Origin: Martinezella lusitana
GTDB lineage: Bacteria; Pseudomonadota; Alphaproteobacteria; Rhizobiales; Rhizobiaceae
Assembly (NCBI RefSeq): GCF_900094565.1
Contig: NZ_FMAF01000004.1
Span: 124,001 to 188,000 of the forward strand
Direction: 5' to 3'
DNA length: 64,000 nt
Position numbers and translations under genes: made by a program. Numbering within the stretch: position 1 is the stretch's first letter; each line of letters begins with the position of its first letter. The notes under the pieces were generated by a model. It was not told the DNA's origin. It did not search any database and was given only the letters and a program-made list of their open reading frames with translations. Shown here piece after piece: positions 8,565-17,933 of this stretch.

Positions 8565-10148
8565 ATGCATTTGATGACCGAAACAGCGACACCCTTTTCC
8601 GCTCCCGCGGGCACACCGCCACTGGTCCAGCTCAAGGGCATCGCCAAGTATTTTCCAGGCGTCATCGCCAACGAGAATGTCGATCTCGAGGTTTTACCCG
8701 GCGAGATCCATGCGCTGCTTGGCGAAAACGGCGCCGGCAAATCGACGCTGATGAACATCCTCACCGGCATCTATCAGCCCGACGCCGGCGAGATCATCAT
8801 CGATGGCTATGCCAAGCATTTTGCGACGCCCCTTCAGGCGATCGCCGCCGGCATCGGCATGGTGCATCAGCATTTCAAGCTGGTGCAGGCCTTCACCGTC
8901 GCCGAGAACATCCATCTCGGCTGGTCGGAGACGCCGCGGCGCGCCTCCGCACAGGTGCTGGAAGCGCGCACGGCATCCCTCGCGGAAAAATTCAATCTTC
9001 AAACCCGCCCCGGCGCGCGCATCAGCGATCTTTCGACGGGTGAGCAGCAGCGTGTCGAGATCCTGAGAGTGCTCGCGCGTCAGGCGCGTGTTCTCATTCT
9101 CGACGAGCCGACCGCCGTGCTGACGCCGGCAGAAGCCCGCGAACTCTTCAGGGCACTGCGCGAATTCGTCTCCCATGGCAACGCCATCATCTTCATCAGC
9201 CACAAGCTTGATGAGGTCATGGAGATTTCCGATCGCATCAGCGTTCTGCGCGGCGGACGCAAGGTCGCGACCGAAAGGACGGCCGATTGCAATGCCCGCA
9301 TGCTTGCCAAGCTGATGGTCGGCCGCGATATCGTGCTTGCCGACATGCGCCAGCGCGCCGCCGGCGCCGCGCCGATCTCTGCGAAACCCGTGCTGAGCCT
9401 GGAAAGCGTATCTGCACAGAATGACGCCGGTACCGAGGCGCTGCATGATGTTTCGCTTGCGGTTCATGCCGGGGAAATCCTCGGCATTGCCGGTGTCGCC
9501 GGAAACGGCCAGCGCGAATTGAGCCAGGTGCTATCAGGCATGCGGCAGATCGGCAACGGGCGCATCCTTATCGATGGGCGTCCAGTCGAGCACAGCAATG
9601 CGGCTGTTTTCGCTGACAATGGCATCGGCCATATACCGGAAGACAGGCTGCATAGCGGCCTTGCCCCTGCGCTCAGCATAACCGTCAACGCCGTGATGCG
9701 CGAGTACAAGAAGTCGCCGGTATCAGCCGGCGCGGTCTATCGTCCGGGCGGAGCGACCGCACTTGCCAAGGAGATTGCGGCGGCTGCGGATGTGACCATT
9801 CCCGACTTCAACATGCCGGTCCGCAATCTTTCCGGCGGCAACCAGCAGCGCCTCGTCGCCCGACGTGAGATGCGTATCGCCAACAAGGTTCTGATCGCTG
9901 CCTATCCAAGCCGCGGCCTCGACGTCGGCGCCATCAACACGATGCTGCGCTACATCGTGGAGCTACGCGATGCCGGCGCAGGGATCGTGCTGATCTCGGA
10001 GGAACTGGAAGAACTCCTCAATCTCTCCGACCGCATCGCCGTGCTCTACGAAGGCAGGATCATGGGAATAGTCGACAACGACAGGACCGACATCGACCAG
10101 ATCGGCCTGCTGATGGGTGGACGCGCCCTTGCGCGCGAGGTTGCCTGA
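8565..10148 (+). CDS. Nucleoside ABC transporter ATP-binding protein (double NBD)
   Basis: A 527-residue protein with two nucleotide-binding domains, as in RbsA/NupO-type ATPases that pair with BMP binding proteins. The first has Walker A GENGAGKST, signature LSTGEQQRVEIL and Walker B VLILDEPTAVLT. The second has GVAGNGQRELSQV in place of a normal Walker A, signature LSGGNQQR and AAYPSRGLDVG instead of a Walker B Asp-Glu, the usual degenerate second site of this family. Start is uncertain: ATG 8565 or ATG 8574 (MTETATPF), neither with a good ribosome site. One base separates its stop from the next start. Confidence 0.92.
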   Translation: MHLMTETATPFSAPAGTPPLVQLKGIAKYFPGVIANENVDLEVLPGEIHALLGENGAGKSTLMNILTGIYQPDAGEIIIDGYAKHFATPLQAIAAGIGMVHQHFKLVQAFTVAENIHLGWSETPRRASAQVLEARTASLAEKFNLQTRPGARISDLSTGEQQRVEILRVLARQARVLILDEPTAVLTPAEARELFRALREFVSHGNAIIFISHKLDEVMEISDRISVLRGGRKVATERTADCNARMLAKLMVGRDIVLADMRQRAAGAAPISAKPVLSLESVSAQNDAGTEALHDVSLAVHAGEILGIAGVAGNGQRELSQVLSGMRQIGNGRILIDGRPVEHSNAAVFADNGIGHIPEDRLHSGLAPALSITVNAVMREYKKSPVSAGAVYRPGGATALAKEIAAAADVTIPDFNMPVRNLSGGNQQRLVARREMRIANKVLIAAYPSRGLDVGAINTMLRYIVELRDAGAGIVLISEELEELLNLSDRIAVLYEGRIMGIVDNDRTDIDQIGLLMGGRALAREVA

Positions 10149-10149
10149 C

Positions 10150-11193
10150 ATGAGCATGTCCTGGCGTCTTCACCGCCTACCCTCCGCCTCGCCCGCCAAG
10201 GCATTTGCCGCCCGCATCGTCGCTATCCTGCTGGCGCTCGTGTTTGCCGGGCTGGTTTTGGCGGTCACCGGCGCAAAGCCGCTCGAGCTGGCTTCCGAGG
10301 TGATCGATTCGAGCCTCGGCTCCAGTTTCGGCCTTCAGGATCTCGGTGTTCTGCTGGTCCCTCTCATCCTGACGGGACTGTCCGTCGCCGTCGGCCAGCA
10401 AATTGGCATCTGGAATATCGGTGCCGAAGGTCAGTTCTATGCCGGTGCATTCGGTGCTGCCGTGGTCGGCCTCTTCGTGCCCGGCCCGCCTGTCGTGATC
10501 CTGCCGTTGATGTTTCTTGGCGGCCTCCTCGGCGGCCTTGTCTGGATCCTTATCCCGACGCTGGCGCGCGCCTATGCCGGCGTCAATGAGCTGATCACTA
10601 CGCTGCTGCTCAATTTCGTCGCTGTGCTTCTGGTGTTCTACGTCTCGACCAGCGCCTGGCGCGACCGCACGGCGAATTCGGCAACCGGGCGATTGTCGGC
10701 CGAAATACCGGAGCTTTGGGGCTCCATCCATTGGGGCTTTCCTGTCGCCATCCTTGCCGCCATCATCGTCGCCGGCCTGCTGGCTTTCTCGCGCTGGGGC
10801 TACGAAGTGCGCCTCGTCGGCTCCAACCCGGCTGCGGCCCATTATGCCGGCATACCGGCGCGGCGCCACCTGATCACGGTCATGCTTCTGTCCGGTGCCA
10901 TAGCGGGGCTTGCCGGCATGCTGGAGATCGCCGGCACGGTGCATCGCCTGCAGGGCGGTATTTCCAACAATTACGGCTATCTCGGCATCATGGTCGCGGT
11001 GCTGGCGCGCAACTCCGCCATTGGCGTTATCTTTTCAGCGGCGTTGATGGCCTTCATCCTGAATTCCGGCATCGTCCTGCAAACCCAGGGGCTGACGACG
11101 TCGGCGGTGCTCGCGATCACCGGGCTCATCCTGTTCCTGACGGCGATCGGCGATGAGCTCGCCCATTATCACATCGCCCGCGACAAGGCTTGA
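10150..11193 (+). CDS. Nucleoside ABC transporter permease 1 (BPD_transp_2 family)
   Basis: A 347-residue inner-membrane protein with about eight to ten hydrophobic segments, starting with IVAILLALVFAGLVLAVTGA near residue 22. The conserved block GQQIGIWNIGAEGQFYAGAFGAA is typical of permeases from the BMP/nucleoside family. ATG 10150 follows the ATPase stop by one base, so they are coupled; upstream in-frame codons lie inside the ATPase gene. With the next gene it should form the heterodimeric channel of the importer. Confidence 0.9.
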   Translation: MSMSWRLHRLPSASPAKAFAARIVAILLALVFAGLVLAVTGAKPLELASEVIDSSLGSSFGLQDLGVLLVPLILTGLSVAVGQQIGIWNIGAEGQFYAGAFGAAVVGLFVPGPPVVILPLMFLGGLLGGLVWILIPTLARAYAGVNELITTLLLNFVAVLLVFYVSTSAWRDRTANSATGRLSAEIPELWGSIHWGFPVAILAAIIVAGLLAFSRWGYEVRLVGSNPAAAHYAGIPARRHLITVMLLSGAIAGLAGMLEIAGTVHRLQGGISNNYGYLGIMVAVLARNSAIGVIFSAALMAFILNSGIVLQTQGLTTSAVLAITGLILFLTAIGDELAHYHIARDKA

Positions 11194-11207
11194 AAGGACA
11201 AGAGACC

Positions 11208-12143
11208 ATGGATCTTCTCACCGGCCTCCTGACCACAGCCTTTCTCGCAGGCGGCGTGCTGGCGCTGGCTGCTCTCGGCGAAGTGCTGGCCGAACGGGTC
11301 GGCGTCGTCAATCTCGGCGTCGAGGGACTGATGGCAATGGGGGCGCTGACGGGCGTTGCCGCAACGACGATCTATCCCTCGCCGACGCTCGGTTTTCTCG
11401 CGGCCTTGATCGTCGGCGCATTCTTCGGCGCGATCTTCGCCGTAGCCACCGTTCTCCTGCGTGCCAACCAGGTGCTATGCGGCCTGGCGCTGACTTTGAT
11501 GGGCAACGGCATTGCCTCCAGCATCGGCCGCGCCTATTCTGGCATGCCGGTGCGCGCCACCTTTTCCGGTATCGAAATCCCGCTCCTCAGCGATCTTCCT
11601 ATCCTCGGCAAGGCCTTCTTCTCGCAGAACATCCTCGTCTATCTGATCTATATCATCCTGCCGGTAGCGCTGAGCTACCTCATGTTCCGCACCCGCCACG
11701 GCCTCAATCTGCGCGCCGTCGGCGAAAATCCGGCGGCGGCGGACGCGGCCGGCATTTCGGTCAACCTCATCCGCTGCGCCTACGTCATGGCCGGCTCAGC
11801 CCTTGCCGCCGGCGCGGGTGCCTACCTGACGCTTGCTTTCGTGCCGTCCTGGTCCGACGGGGTGGTCGCCGGTCGCGGCTGGATCGCGGTGGCGCTGGTG
11901 ATCTTTGCCGGCTACCGGCCGATCCCGGCCGTTCTGTCGGGCTTGCTGTTCGGCCTCATCACCGCGCTCGGCTTCGTCGGCCAGGCGCGCGGCTGGCCGA
12001 TCGCACCCGCCTTCCTGTCCATGTTGCCCTATCTCGGCACGATGGCCTTCATCATCGTGCCGGTTCTGGCATGGCAGCGCATGCGCCGTATCATGGCCGC
12101 CCCGGCCGCCATCGGCCTGCCCTATTATCGCGATGTCCGCTAA
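11208..12143 (+). CDS. Nucleoside ABC transporter permease 2 (BPD_transp_2 family)
   Basis: A 311-residue membrane protein, mostly hydrophobic, with the family block ALGEVLAERVGVVNLGVEGLMAMG near residue 22 and AVGENPAAADAAGI around 167, where cytosolic loops contact the ATPase. ATG 11208 is used because AAAGGACAAGAG precedes it; a TTG at 11190 is in frame but has no support. It completes the four-part importer. The next gene, the oxygenase catalytic subunit, begins 33 bases on, so uptake and modification of the substrate look co-expressed. Confidence 0.9.
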   Translation: MDLLTGLLTTAFLAGGVLALAALGEVLAERVGVVNLGVEGLMAMGALTGVAATTIYPSPTLGFLAALIVGAFFGAIFAVATVLLRANQVLCGLALTLMGNGIASSIGRAYSGMPVRATFSGIEIPLLSDLPILGKAFFSQNILVYLIYIILPVALSYLMFRTRHGLNLRAVGENPAAADAAGISVNLIRCAYVMAGSALAAGAGAYLTLAFVPSWSDGVVAGRGWIAVALVIFAGYRPIPAVLSGLLFGLITALGFVGQARGWPIAPAFLSMLPYLGTMAFIIVPVLAWQRMRRIMAAPAAIGLPYYRDVR

Positions 12144-12176
12144 GGTGCATCGACGGACAAGAAAAAGGAGCCTCGC

Positions 12177-13034
12177 ATGAGCCAATGTTTGGACAAGGCA
12201 GCCCTCGATCAATGGTATGCGCTGGAAACGGAAAACGAGATTCCCTTCGGAACCTCGGTGAACCGTCTTCTCGGCACCGACCTTACCGTGACGCGATCGA
12301 ATGACGGGACACTGGTCGTAAATGCCGAGGGACGCGCCGAGCCATTGCCGCTGATCCACCGCTTCGGCCTCGTCTGGACGACGCTCGGCACGCCGGCCGG
12401 CGGGTTGTTCGACTTGCCCGAAGCCGATGAGCCGGATCGCCGCGTGGTCAATTGCGGCACGGTGGCGGTGCGGGCCTCGGGGCTCCGGATCGTGGAAAAT
12501 TTCCTCGACCTGGCGCATTTCCCCTTCGTGCACACCGATATTCTCGGCGCCGAGCCGCACACCGAAGTGGCGCAGTACAATGTCGAGATCCGCCGCGACG
12601 TCGACGAGGTCTGGGCGACCAATTGCCAGTTCTTCCAGCCGCAGGCGGCACTTTCGGCCAGCGAAGGCATCATGACGGATTATATCTATCGGGTGATGAC
12701 GCCGTTTGCGACGCTGCTCTACAAGACCTGCCCGAACGCCGCCAATCGTTGGGACGTCATCTGCCTTTTCGTGCAGCCGCTGGATCCGGATCGTTGCCGC
12801 GCCCATCCGGTCATGTTCCTGATCGACGACGTCTCGACGACGACGGAACTGGTACATTTCCAGCAACTTATCTTCCTGCAGGACCGCATCATTCTTGAAA
12901 ACCAGCGCCCGGTGCTGCTACCGCTGGAGCCGCGGGCGGAAATCCCGACTCGCGCCGACGCCACGTCGATCGCCTATCGGCGCTGGCTGAAGGAAAAGGG
13001 CATTACCTACGGCACCACCATGATGGCTGCCTGA
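12177..13034 (+). CDS. Rieske-oxygenase catalytic subunit lacking the Rieske domain (NdmC-like)
   Basis: A 285-residue protein matching only the C-terminal catalytic domain of ring-hydroxylating oxygenase alpha subunits. The mononuclear iron site is visible: ENFLDLAHFPFVHTD gives E107, N108, bridging D111 and ligands H114 and H119, and LQDRIILENQRP gives the third ligand D236. There is no C-x-H...C-x-x-H anywhere, so it needs the separate Rieske protein at 6234-6896. A strong ribosome site (AAGGAG) precedes ATG 12177. It sits between a purine importer and guanine deaminase. NdmC, which removes the N7-methyl of 7-methylxanthine, has the same truncated build. Substrate is inferred to be a purine, methylated or not; hydroxylation or demethylation are both possible. 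Confidence 0.85.
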   Translation: MSQCLDKAALDQWYALETENEIPFGTSVNRLLGTDLTVTRSNDGTLVVNAEGRAEPLPLIHRFGLVWTTLGTPAGGLFDLPEADEPDRRVVNCGTVAVRASGLRIVENFLDLAHFPFVHTDILGAEPHTEVAQYNVEIRRDVDEVWATNCQFFQPQAALSASEGIMTDYIYRVMTPFATLLYKTCPNAANRWDVICLFVQPLDPDRCRAHPVMFLIDDVSTTTELVHFQQLIFLQDRIILENQRPVLLPLEPRAEIPTRADATSIAYRRWLKEKGITYGTTMMAA

Positions 13035-13048
13035 AATAGAGAACAGCG

Positions 13049-14407
13049 ATGGATTTGCGTGGCAAGACCCTGAGCGCATCGGGCTTTCATTCACCCGTGC
13101 GCGGCAAGATCGACATTCTGGATGATGTGCTGATCGAGATCGATGTAGCCGGCGCGATCAAAGCGATCCATCGTTACGGTGACCCCAACTATCGGACCAT
13201 TCGCGACGCCCGCGAAGCCACCGGTGAATTGGTGACGCTGCCGAACGGCTCCTATCTTCTGCCAGGTTTCGTCGACCTGCATGTGCATGCGCCGCAATAC
13301 CCGCAGCTTGGCGACGCGCTTGACGTTCCGCTGGAAGCCTGGCTGCAGAAACACACGTTCCCGCTGGAGGCACGCTATGAGGACCTTGTCTTCGCACGCC
13401 ATGTCTATGGCCTGCTGGTCGACGACCTCCTTGCCAACGGCACGACGACGGCGTTGTATTTCGCCACCATACACCAGCAGGCGACCCGGGCGCTGGTCGA
13501 TATCTGCCTCGAAAGGGGCCAGCGCGCCCTGATCGGCAAGGTGGCCATGGACAATCCGCAGGAATGCCCCGACTACTATCGCGACGCCTCGAGCGATGCG
13601 GCGCTGGAAGGCACTCGCGCACTCATCGATTATGTGCGCGGCCATCCCGACAATGGCGAAAGCCGCGTCCTGCCTGTGGTAACGCCGCGCTTCATTCCCT
13701 CCTGCACGGATGCAACGCTCGAAGGGCTCGGCGCGATTGCCCGGGAATGCGGCTGCCATGTGCAGACCCATTGTTCGGAGAGCGATTGGGAGCATGGCTA
13801 CGTGCTTACCCGGCACGGCATGACGGATACCGAGAGCCTGGACCGCTTCGGCCTGCTTCGGCGCGGCACGGTATTGGCGCATGCGAACTTCCTGACCGCT
13901 GGGGATATGGAGACGATCAAGGCGCGCGAAGCAGCCGTTGCGCATTGTCCGCTTTCGAACGCCTATTTTGCCAATGCGGTCTTTCCGTTGCGGGCGGCGC
14001 TGGAAAAGGGCCTGCATGTCGGCCTCGGCACGGATATTTCCGGCGGGCCCAGCGCGTCGATGCTGGAGAATGCCCGCGGCGCGATCCTCGTCTCGAGGAT
14101 GCTGCAAAGCGGTGTCGATCCGAACGTGCCGGCCGAAAGCCGCTCCACATTCGGACCGGCGCAGATCGATTTTCGCGATGCCTTTCATATCGCAACGGCC
14201 GGCGGCGGCGCGGCACTCGATCTGCCGGTCGGGCAGTTTACGCCCGGCTATCAGTTCGATGCCATCGTCATCGACACCGCCCACGAGAAGGGCACGGTGC
14301 GGCTGTTCGAGGATCGCGATGCCGGAGAAGGCATCCTGCAGAAGATCATTTACACCGCCTCGCGGCCGAATATTGCGGCCACCTGGGTCGGCGGCCGCAG
14401 CGTCTAG
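13049..14407 (+). CDS. guaD: Guanine deaminase
   Basis: A 452-residue amidohydrolase converting guanine to xanthine and ammonia. Zinc ligands are visible: H78 and H80 in PGFVDLHVHAPQY, H241 in VQTHCSES, H278 in VLAHANF and D329 in GLGTDISGG. The stretch PLEAWLQKHTFPLE and NGTTTALYFATIH match guanine deaminases from bacteria to animals, and the length is normal. It ends the rightward operon 14 bases after the oxygenase subunit. Together with adenine deaminase on the other strand it would feed imported purines to xanthine. Acting on 7-methylguanine to give 7-methylxanthine for the oxygenase is a speculative alternative. Confidence 0.92.
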   Translation: MDLRGKTLSASGFHSPVRGKIDILDDVLIEIDVAGAIKAIHRYGDPNYRTIRDAREATGELVTLPNGSYLLPGFVDLHVHAPQYPQLGDALDVPLEAWLQKHTFPLEARYEDLVFARHVYGLLVDDLLANGTTTALYFATIHQQATRALVDICLERGQRALIGKVAMDNPQECPDYYRDASSDAALEGTRALIDYVRGHPDNGESRVLPVVTPRFIPSCTDATLEGLGAIARECGCHVQTHCSESDWEHGYVLTRHGMTDTESLDRFGLLRRGTVLAHANFLTAGDMETIKAREAAVAHCPLSNAYFANAVFPLRAALEKGLHVGLGTDISGGPSASMLENARGAILVSRMLQSGVDPNVPAESRSTFGPAQIDFRDAFHIATAGGGAALDLPVGQFTPGYQFDAIVIDTAHEKGTVRLFEDRDAGEGILQKIIYTASRPNIAATWVGGRSV

Positions 14408-14429
14408 CCCGGTTTGCGCGCAGCCTTGC

Positions 14430-16700
14430 TCAAGCAGCCTTGCTGATGCGCACCGGAATGGACTTGTAGGAAGGCGTGCCGCTTTCCTTGTCCTGATAGT
14501 CAAGCGGGATCAGGCAATTGGCTTCCGGATAATAGGCAGCGACGGAACCCTCCGAGATATCGTAGGAAATCGCCGTCAGCTTTAACAGCCGCTTGCCGCC
14601 GGAAGGCAGCGCCGTCTCGATCTCGACGAGATCGCCATGCTCCAATCCCTTGGCCTCAAGGTCCTTGTCGTTCATGAACAGGACATCACGACGGCCGAAC
14701 ACGCCGCGATAACGGTCGTCGAGGCCGTAGATCGTGGTGTTGTACTGATCATGGCTGCGGATCGTCGCGAGCTTGAGGATACTTGAATCCGAAAGCGAGA
14801 TGTCCTCATTAAGGCCGGAAAACAGCTTGAACTCGGCCTTGCCGGAAGGCGTCTTCCAGACGCGCTCCGTCGCCGGGAGCGGCAGGCGAAAGCCGCCGGG
14901 CACGCGGATGCGCTCATTGTAACGGGCGAAATCAGGATAAACGATTTCGATCTTGTCGCGGATCAGGTCATAGTCGGTGACCAGTTCCATCCACGCGACC
15001 TTGCTTTCCGGCAAGGTAGCCTGCGCCATGGCCGCAACGATGGCTGGCTCTGAACGTAGCTCCCCCGATGCCGGCTTCAGCCTGCCGCGCGAGGCATGCA
15101 CCATCGACATCGAGTCCTCGATGGTCACCGATTGCGGGCCGGCGGCCTGAACGTCCTCTTCGGTGCGGCCAAGCACTGGCAGCAGGAAGGATTCCTTGCC
15201 GATCAGAAGATTGGAACGGTTAAGCTTGGTGTTCATGTGAACAGCAAGGTCCAGCCTGCGCATACCCTCGGCGCACATCTCGGGATCCGGAAGCGCGATC
15301 GAAAAATTGCCGCCGAGGCTGAGCAGCACCTTCGAGCGACCTTCGGCCATCGCCTGCATGGCGGCAACCGCATCATGGCCGTGATGGGCCGGGGACTTGA
15401 AACCGAAGGCGCGCTCGATGCCCTCAATCAGCGCGGCATCCGGCTTCTCGGTGATCCCGACGGTACGATTGCCCTGCACGTTGGAGTGTCCGCGCAGCGG
15501 GCAGATGCCGGCGCCAGGTTTACCGAAATTGCCGCGCAGCAGCAGAAGATTGGCGATCTGCTGCACATTCGCAGTGCCCTTGGCATGCTGGGTGATACCC
15601 ATGCCGTAGGCGACGATCGTTGCCTTGGATTTGGCATAGGCGGCGGCGACCTGCTCCAGATCGGCGCGGGAAAGACCCGATACGCGCTCTATATCAGCCC
15701 ATTCCGTCTGCTTGATATCGGCAACCAGCGCGTCGAAACCGCTGGTATGCTCGGCAATGAACGCATGATCGAGCACGTCTTCCGAAGTCTCGGCAAGTGC
15801 CAGAACGCCCTTCATGATACCCTTGAGCGCAGCGGCATCGCCGCCGATCTTCACCTGGTAGTAGGAGGAGGCGATCCGGGTCGATCCGAAGGTTCCCATT
15901 TCGATCGGGCTCTGCGGGTCGGCGAAGCGCTCCAGCGCCCGCTCCTTCAGCGGATTGAACACGATGATCGGCACGCCGCGGCGCGAGCACTCGTGCAGTG
16001 TGCCCATCATGCGCGGATGGTTGGTGCCGGGATTGTGCCCCATCGAAATGATCAGGTCGCACTGATCAAAATCGTCGAGCGATACCGTGCCCTTGCCCAT
16101 GCCGATCGATTGCGGCAGACCGACACTGGTGGCCTCATGGCACATGTTCGAGCAATCGGGGAAATTGTTGGTGCCGTATTCCCTCGCGAAGATCTGGAAG
16201 AGGAAAGCCGCCTCGTTGGAGGCGCGGCCCGACGTGTAGAATTCGACCATATCCGGATTGGGCATGCTGCGCATGACTTCGCCGATGCGGGTGAAGGCAT
16301 CTTCCCAAGCAATCGGCTTATAAGTGTCGCTTGCGCGATCGTAGACCATCGGATGCGTCAGCCGACCGGAATTCTCCAGATCATAGTCGCTCCAAGTCAG
16401 GAGTTCGCTGACCGTATGCTCGGCGAAGAAATCCGGCGTCACGCGCTTGTTTGTCGCTTCCCAAGTGACTGCTTTCGCACCATTTTCGCAGAATTGGAAG
16501 GTGGAGGTATGCTCCTTGTCGGGCCATGCACAGCCGGGGCAATCGAAACCCGTCGGCTTGTTGGTGCGCAGGAGCAGGCCGGGCGCCTCGGTGACTTCCA
16601 TCTGGTCACGGACCGCCTTGGCGGTGGCCTTGAGCGCTCCCCAGCCGCCGGCCGGGCTGTTGTAGGCACGGATCCCAGGGACTTCACGCTTATGCGCCAT
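14430..16700 (-). CDS. FdhF/YdeP-family molybdopterin oxidoreductase
   Basis: A 756-residue molybdenum cofactor enzyme of the YdeP branch of the formate dehydrogenase family. Near the N-terminus GFDCPGCAWPD (C54, C57) is the two-cysteine motif of this branch, not the four-cysteine [4Fe-4S] motif of classical FdhF. Cofactor-binding blocks follow: TSGRASNEAAFL, SMGHNPGTNHPRMM and LLRGNFGKPGAGICPLRGHSNVQG. The C-terminal molybdopterin-dinucleotide domain contains RSHDQYNTTIYGLDDRYRG. Start ATG 16700 has AAGGAG 8 bases upstream. No accessory fdhD or subunit gene is adjacent, so it looks monomeric. Physiological substrate is unknown for most of this branch; E. coli YdeP is linked to acid resistance. 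Confidence 0.87.
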   Translation of the reverse strand: MAHKREVPGIRAYNSPAGGWGALKATAKAVRDQMEVTEAPGLLLRTNKPTGFDCPGCAWPDKEHTSTFQFCENGAKAVTWEATNKRVTPDFFAEHTVSELLTWSDYDLENSGRLTHPMVYDRASDTYKPIAWEDAFTRIGEVMRSMPNPDMVEFYTSGRASNEAAFLFQIFAREYGTNNFPDCSNMCHEATSVGLPQSIGMGKGTVSLDDFDQCDLIISMGHNPGTNHPRMMGTLHECSRRGVPIIVFNPLKERALERFADPQSPIEMGTFGSTRIASSYYQVKIGGDAAALKGIMKGVLALAETSEDVLDHAFIAEHTSGFDALVADIKQTEWADIERVSGLSRADLEQVAAAYAKSKATIVAYGMGITQHAKGTANVQQIANLLLLRGNFGKPGAGICPLRGHSNVQGNRTVGITEKPDAALIEGIERAFGFKSPAHHGHDAVAAMQAMAEGRSKVLLSLGGNFSIALPDPEMCAEGMRRLDLAVHMNTKLNRSNLLIGKESFLLPVLGRTEEDVQAAGPQSVTIEDSMSMVHASRGRLKPASGELRSEPAIVAAMAQATLPESKVAWMELVTDYDLIRDKIEIVYPDFARYNERIRVPGGFRLPLPATERVWKTPSGKAEFKLFSGLNEDISLSDSSILKLATIRSHDQYNTTIYGLDDRYRGVFGRRDVLFMNDKDLEAKGLEHGDLVEIETALPSGGKRLLKLTAISYDISEGSVAAYYPEANCLIPLDYQDKESGTPSYKSIPVRISKAA

Positions 16701-16876
16701 TGCACGCTCCTTTGGTTATCCCGCGGCTTCCTCCCAAAGGTCGGGCCTTAACGAATAAGCGCGAGCCAAGAGGGAGTAAAGTCCAATCAGTGGGCACTCG
16801 ATCAGACAAGCGCGGCGCGATGCGACGATGGCATGCCTCCGGCATTCGAGATCGGCATCTGAGGTCAGCAAGAAAC

Positions 16877-17827
16877 TCAATTCTTGAACACCAGGCAAGT
16901 GCCGCCCTGTTGCCGGACCTGCGTGCAAACGGCATCCGCCTCGGCACGCGTCTGCCTGCCGATACGCGCGGCAAAGCGGATGCGCCGGCCGAAATCCGCA
17001 TTACGCTGACGCACGATCAGCGGCTTTTCCGCGTTCAAGGGAGACTGCAACTTTCGGACATTTGTCGCGAAAAGGTTGCGGGCGGCATTAACCTGGAAAT
17101 GCTCTGCCAATTGAGCGCCCCAGGGTGCCCATGGCCGCTCTTGCTCCAAGGCGACCTGCTTCAGCCGCCGACTTCCAGCAAGGGCAACACAGGATTGAAC
17201 AAAGGGCTTGCCCTTGTCCAAGTCCGGCGCGGCGACGTCGGGCGGTCCATCGCGCCACTCCTCGACCGTATGCGCGGTGATCGCGCTCACATAGCTGCGC
17301 GTCTCATAGGGAAGATCGCCGGAATTCAGAAAATTCGCCAGGCCCGCCTCGCCGGCATTGTAGGCGGCGGCGGCCAGCCCGAGATTGCCGAACCGGTTGC
17401 GCAATTCGTCGAGATAGGAAGCTGCCTTGCCCAGCGCTTCGAGCGCATCATAGCTGTCGCGGACGCCGCGAAGCTTTGCCGTCCCAGGCATGAACTGGGC
17501 AATGCCTTGAGCGCCTTTCGGGCTGACGGCATCCGGCCGAAACGTGCTCTCGCGCCAGACCAGCCGAGCCAGATAATCCGGCGGCAGACGGTTGATGCGG
17601 GCGAAGTAATCGATAGCCGCACAGAGATCCCTGTTATAACTTTCCTTGCGAATGCAGAGCGTCTCGCCCGTGCGCGTGATCATCGGGCCGGAGACGCAGG
17701 CCGGTGGCGCAACGCTCCATTCCGGCTGCGCGCTCGCAGGGCGAAGGGCCGAAGCCACGACGACACATATAATGGCAAAGGCGACCACGCCGCCGACAAA
17801 GCCTGCTCGATGCTGCCTGCCTGCCAT
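16877..17827 (-). CDS. Secreted lytic transglycosylase
   Basis: A 316-residue protein. Residues 10-33 are a signal peptide or anchor (GGVVAFAIICVVVASALRPASA). The catalytic domain (about 60-190) has the Glu in LVWRESTFRPDAVSPKGAQG, followed by IAQFMPGTA and AAAYNAGEAGL, the standard GH23/SLT motif series. The C-terminal part with a final CLVF-type strand resembles a SPOR-like peptidoglycan-binding segment. It cleaves murein glycan strands with release of 1,6-anhydro-muropeptides, exactly the product used by the anmK/murQ genes that precede it on the same strand, though a 106-base gap separates them. That functional link is inferred. Confidence 0.85.
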   Translation of the reverse strand: MAGRQHRAGFVGGVVAFAIICVVVASALRPASAQPEWSVAPPACVSGPMITRTGETLCIRKESYNRDLCAAIDYFARINRLPPDYLARLVWRESTFRPDAVSPKGAQGIAQFMPGTAKLRGVRDSYDALEALGKAASYLDELRNRFGNLGLAAAAYNAGEAGLANFLNSGDLPYETRSYVSAITAHTVEEWRDGPPDVAAPDLDKGKPFVQSCVALAGSRRLKQVALEQERPWAPWGAQLAEHFQVNAARNLFATNVRKLQSPLNAEKPLIVRQRNADFGRRIRFAARIGRQTRAEADAVCTQVRQQGGTCLVFKN

Positions 17828-17933
17828 CCGTGCGATATCCGTCCAAGCCAGTTCGATCGCATAATTGCGATCTCTTCATAGCATCGATGGGCTGCAGCGA
17901 AAACCTTTGACGGCGTGATGTTGCTGCCGGCGA

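Noticed and set aside
15096-16751. Plus-strand open frame of 551 codons
   Set aside because: Antisense to the molybdoenzyme; no domain.
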